From: Leptolyngbyaceae cyanobacterium CSU_1_3
Lineage (GTDB): Bacteria; Cyanobacteriota; Cyanobacteriia; Leptolyngbyales; Leptolyngbyaceae
DNA length: 64,000 bases
NCBI GenBank assembly: GCA_012034655.1
Contig: JAAUOZ010000004.1
Coordinates: 1 to 64,000, forward strand
Direction of reading: 5' to 3'
This document shows positions 63,707-64,000 of the stretch, in pieces. A program made the position numbers and the translations under genes. Numbering within the stretch: position 1 is the first letter of the stretch; each line of letters opens with the position of its first letter. The notes under the pieces were generated by a model. It worked only from the letters and a program-made list of their open reading frames with translations. It had not been told where the DNA came from and did not search any database.

Positions 63707-64000
63707 CTATGACTCAGTTGCGGGTGCAAACATTGCAAAGACTTCTGCTCCAGTCATATTTTGCGTTTCATTAGAAAAACAATAATATTCAGGTTTTTCA
63801 TCTATAAAAATTTGGTGATCAAAAATAAATTGCTCAACATTATCAAAAATACCAACAGGCATAAAGTATTGGTTCCGTGCTTTCAATCGATAAAATAGAT
63901 GGCTGCCGCACTTCTTACAAAATCCACGTTCAGCCCACTCCGAGGAATTGAAAGCAGCCACATTTTCTTTGTCTTGAAAAGATACATCGCTTCCACAGTC
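63707..64000 (-). CDS. GFA family protein (glutathione-dependent formaldehyde-activating fold), partial
   Basis: The C-terminal part of a small zinc-binding protein running off the window edge. It reads SEWAERGFCKKCGSHLFYRL, the CxxC of the second zinc site in GFA proteins, followed by YFMPVGIFDN and HQIFIDEKPEYYCFSN (family strand). Upstream codons to the edge (DCGSDVSFQDKEN) are in frame. Substrate unknown; members of this family act in formaldehyde or thiol adduct chemistry. Confidence 0.75.
   Translation of the reverse strand, partial: DCGSDVSFQDKENVAAFNSSEWAERGFCKKCGSHLFYRLKARNQYFMPVGIFDNVEQFIFDHQIFIDEKPEYYCFSNETQNMTGAEVFAMFAPATES

Overview
The window looks like a chromosomal segment of a cyanobacterium. 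The octamer GCGATCGC (HIP1) and its core CGATCG occur throughout, the gene families are typical of filamentous cyanobacteria (pentapeptide repeats, DUF2949, WD40 kinases, NTPase-WD40 remnants), and intergenic regions carry the dispersed 'gccctcacccta...' repeats common in that phylum. I cannot name a species. I see no rRNA, tRNA, CRISPR array or complete insertion sequence.

Layout. (1) 0.35-6 kb, minus strand: a soluble FHA-reductase-ferredoxin fusion, a membrane 4Fe-4S protein and a Ser/Thr kinase with WD40 repeats, probably a phospho-regulated electron-transfer unit. (2) 7-16 kb: a PAS protein that has lost its output domain, a winged-helix protein, an HTH/WD40 remnant of a large NTPase, and two secreted proteins. 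(3) 16-20 kb: small accessory genes (methyltransferase, MAPEG, AraC, VOC-like, cupin, reductase), one followed by an attC-like sequence. (4) 20.8-23.5 kb: a BigR/SqrR-type repressor divergent from persulfide dioxygenase, rhodanese and TauE/SafE genes, a sulfide/persulfide detoxification operon with a palindromic operator. (5) 23.6-30.7 kb: membrane proteins, a hydrolase, a CPBP protease, a lone E2-type acyltransferase, an Acg-like nitroreductase and a carotenoid-desaturase-like flavoprotein.

(6) 30.7-52 kb is a fermentation/low-oxygen survival island: DUF305 and CBS proteins, pentapeptide repeats, adhE (split), an OsmC remnant, a PNPOx-like protein, GerMN, Hsp20, DUF2949-pfkA, ppsA, a universal stress protein, ADP-forming acyl-CoA synthetase-GNAT, and pflB-pflA. 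Its transcription units share an unusual direct repeat, TTCCTCA-N4-TTCCTCA with an 11-bp period. I find eight copies, all between 33.3 and 48.9 kb, five of them 30-90 bp upstream of adhE, hsp20, DUF2949-pfkA, ppsA and pflB. That geometry is typical of OmpR/PhoB-family response regulators, so this looks like an undescribed local regulon. The gene content resembles the mycobacterial DosR dormancy set. Four of its large genes (adhE, pfkA, ppsA, pflB) each carry one single-base indel, which may be sequencing error or recent decay.

(7) 52.4-60.4 kb: a compact type III-B (Cmr) CRISPR effector operon: Cmr1, a Cmr6-like RAMP, an MNT-fold nucleotidyltransferase, a Cas10-family large subunit, Cmr4, Cmr5 and a Cas5/Cmr3-like RAMP. 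The Cas10 lacks the GGDD cyclase motif (TEPS stands in its place), and the nucleotidyltransferase is embedded between two effector genes by overlapping or nearly abutting reading frames, with no HEPN partner. This is the strongest candidate for a new system in the window. (8) 60.5-64 kb, minus strand: a gene-cassette-like run of small genes (MFS fragment, two aminoglycoside-acetyltransferase-like GNATs, VOC, a membrane protein and its decayed paralogue, GFA), some ending in GCCTAAC motifs that recall integron attC sites.
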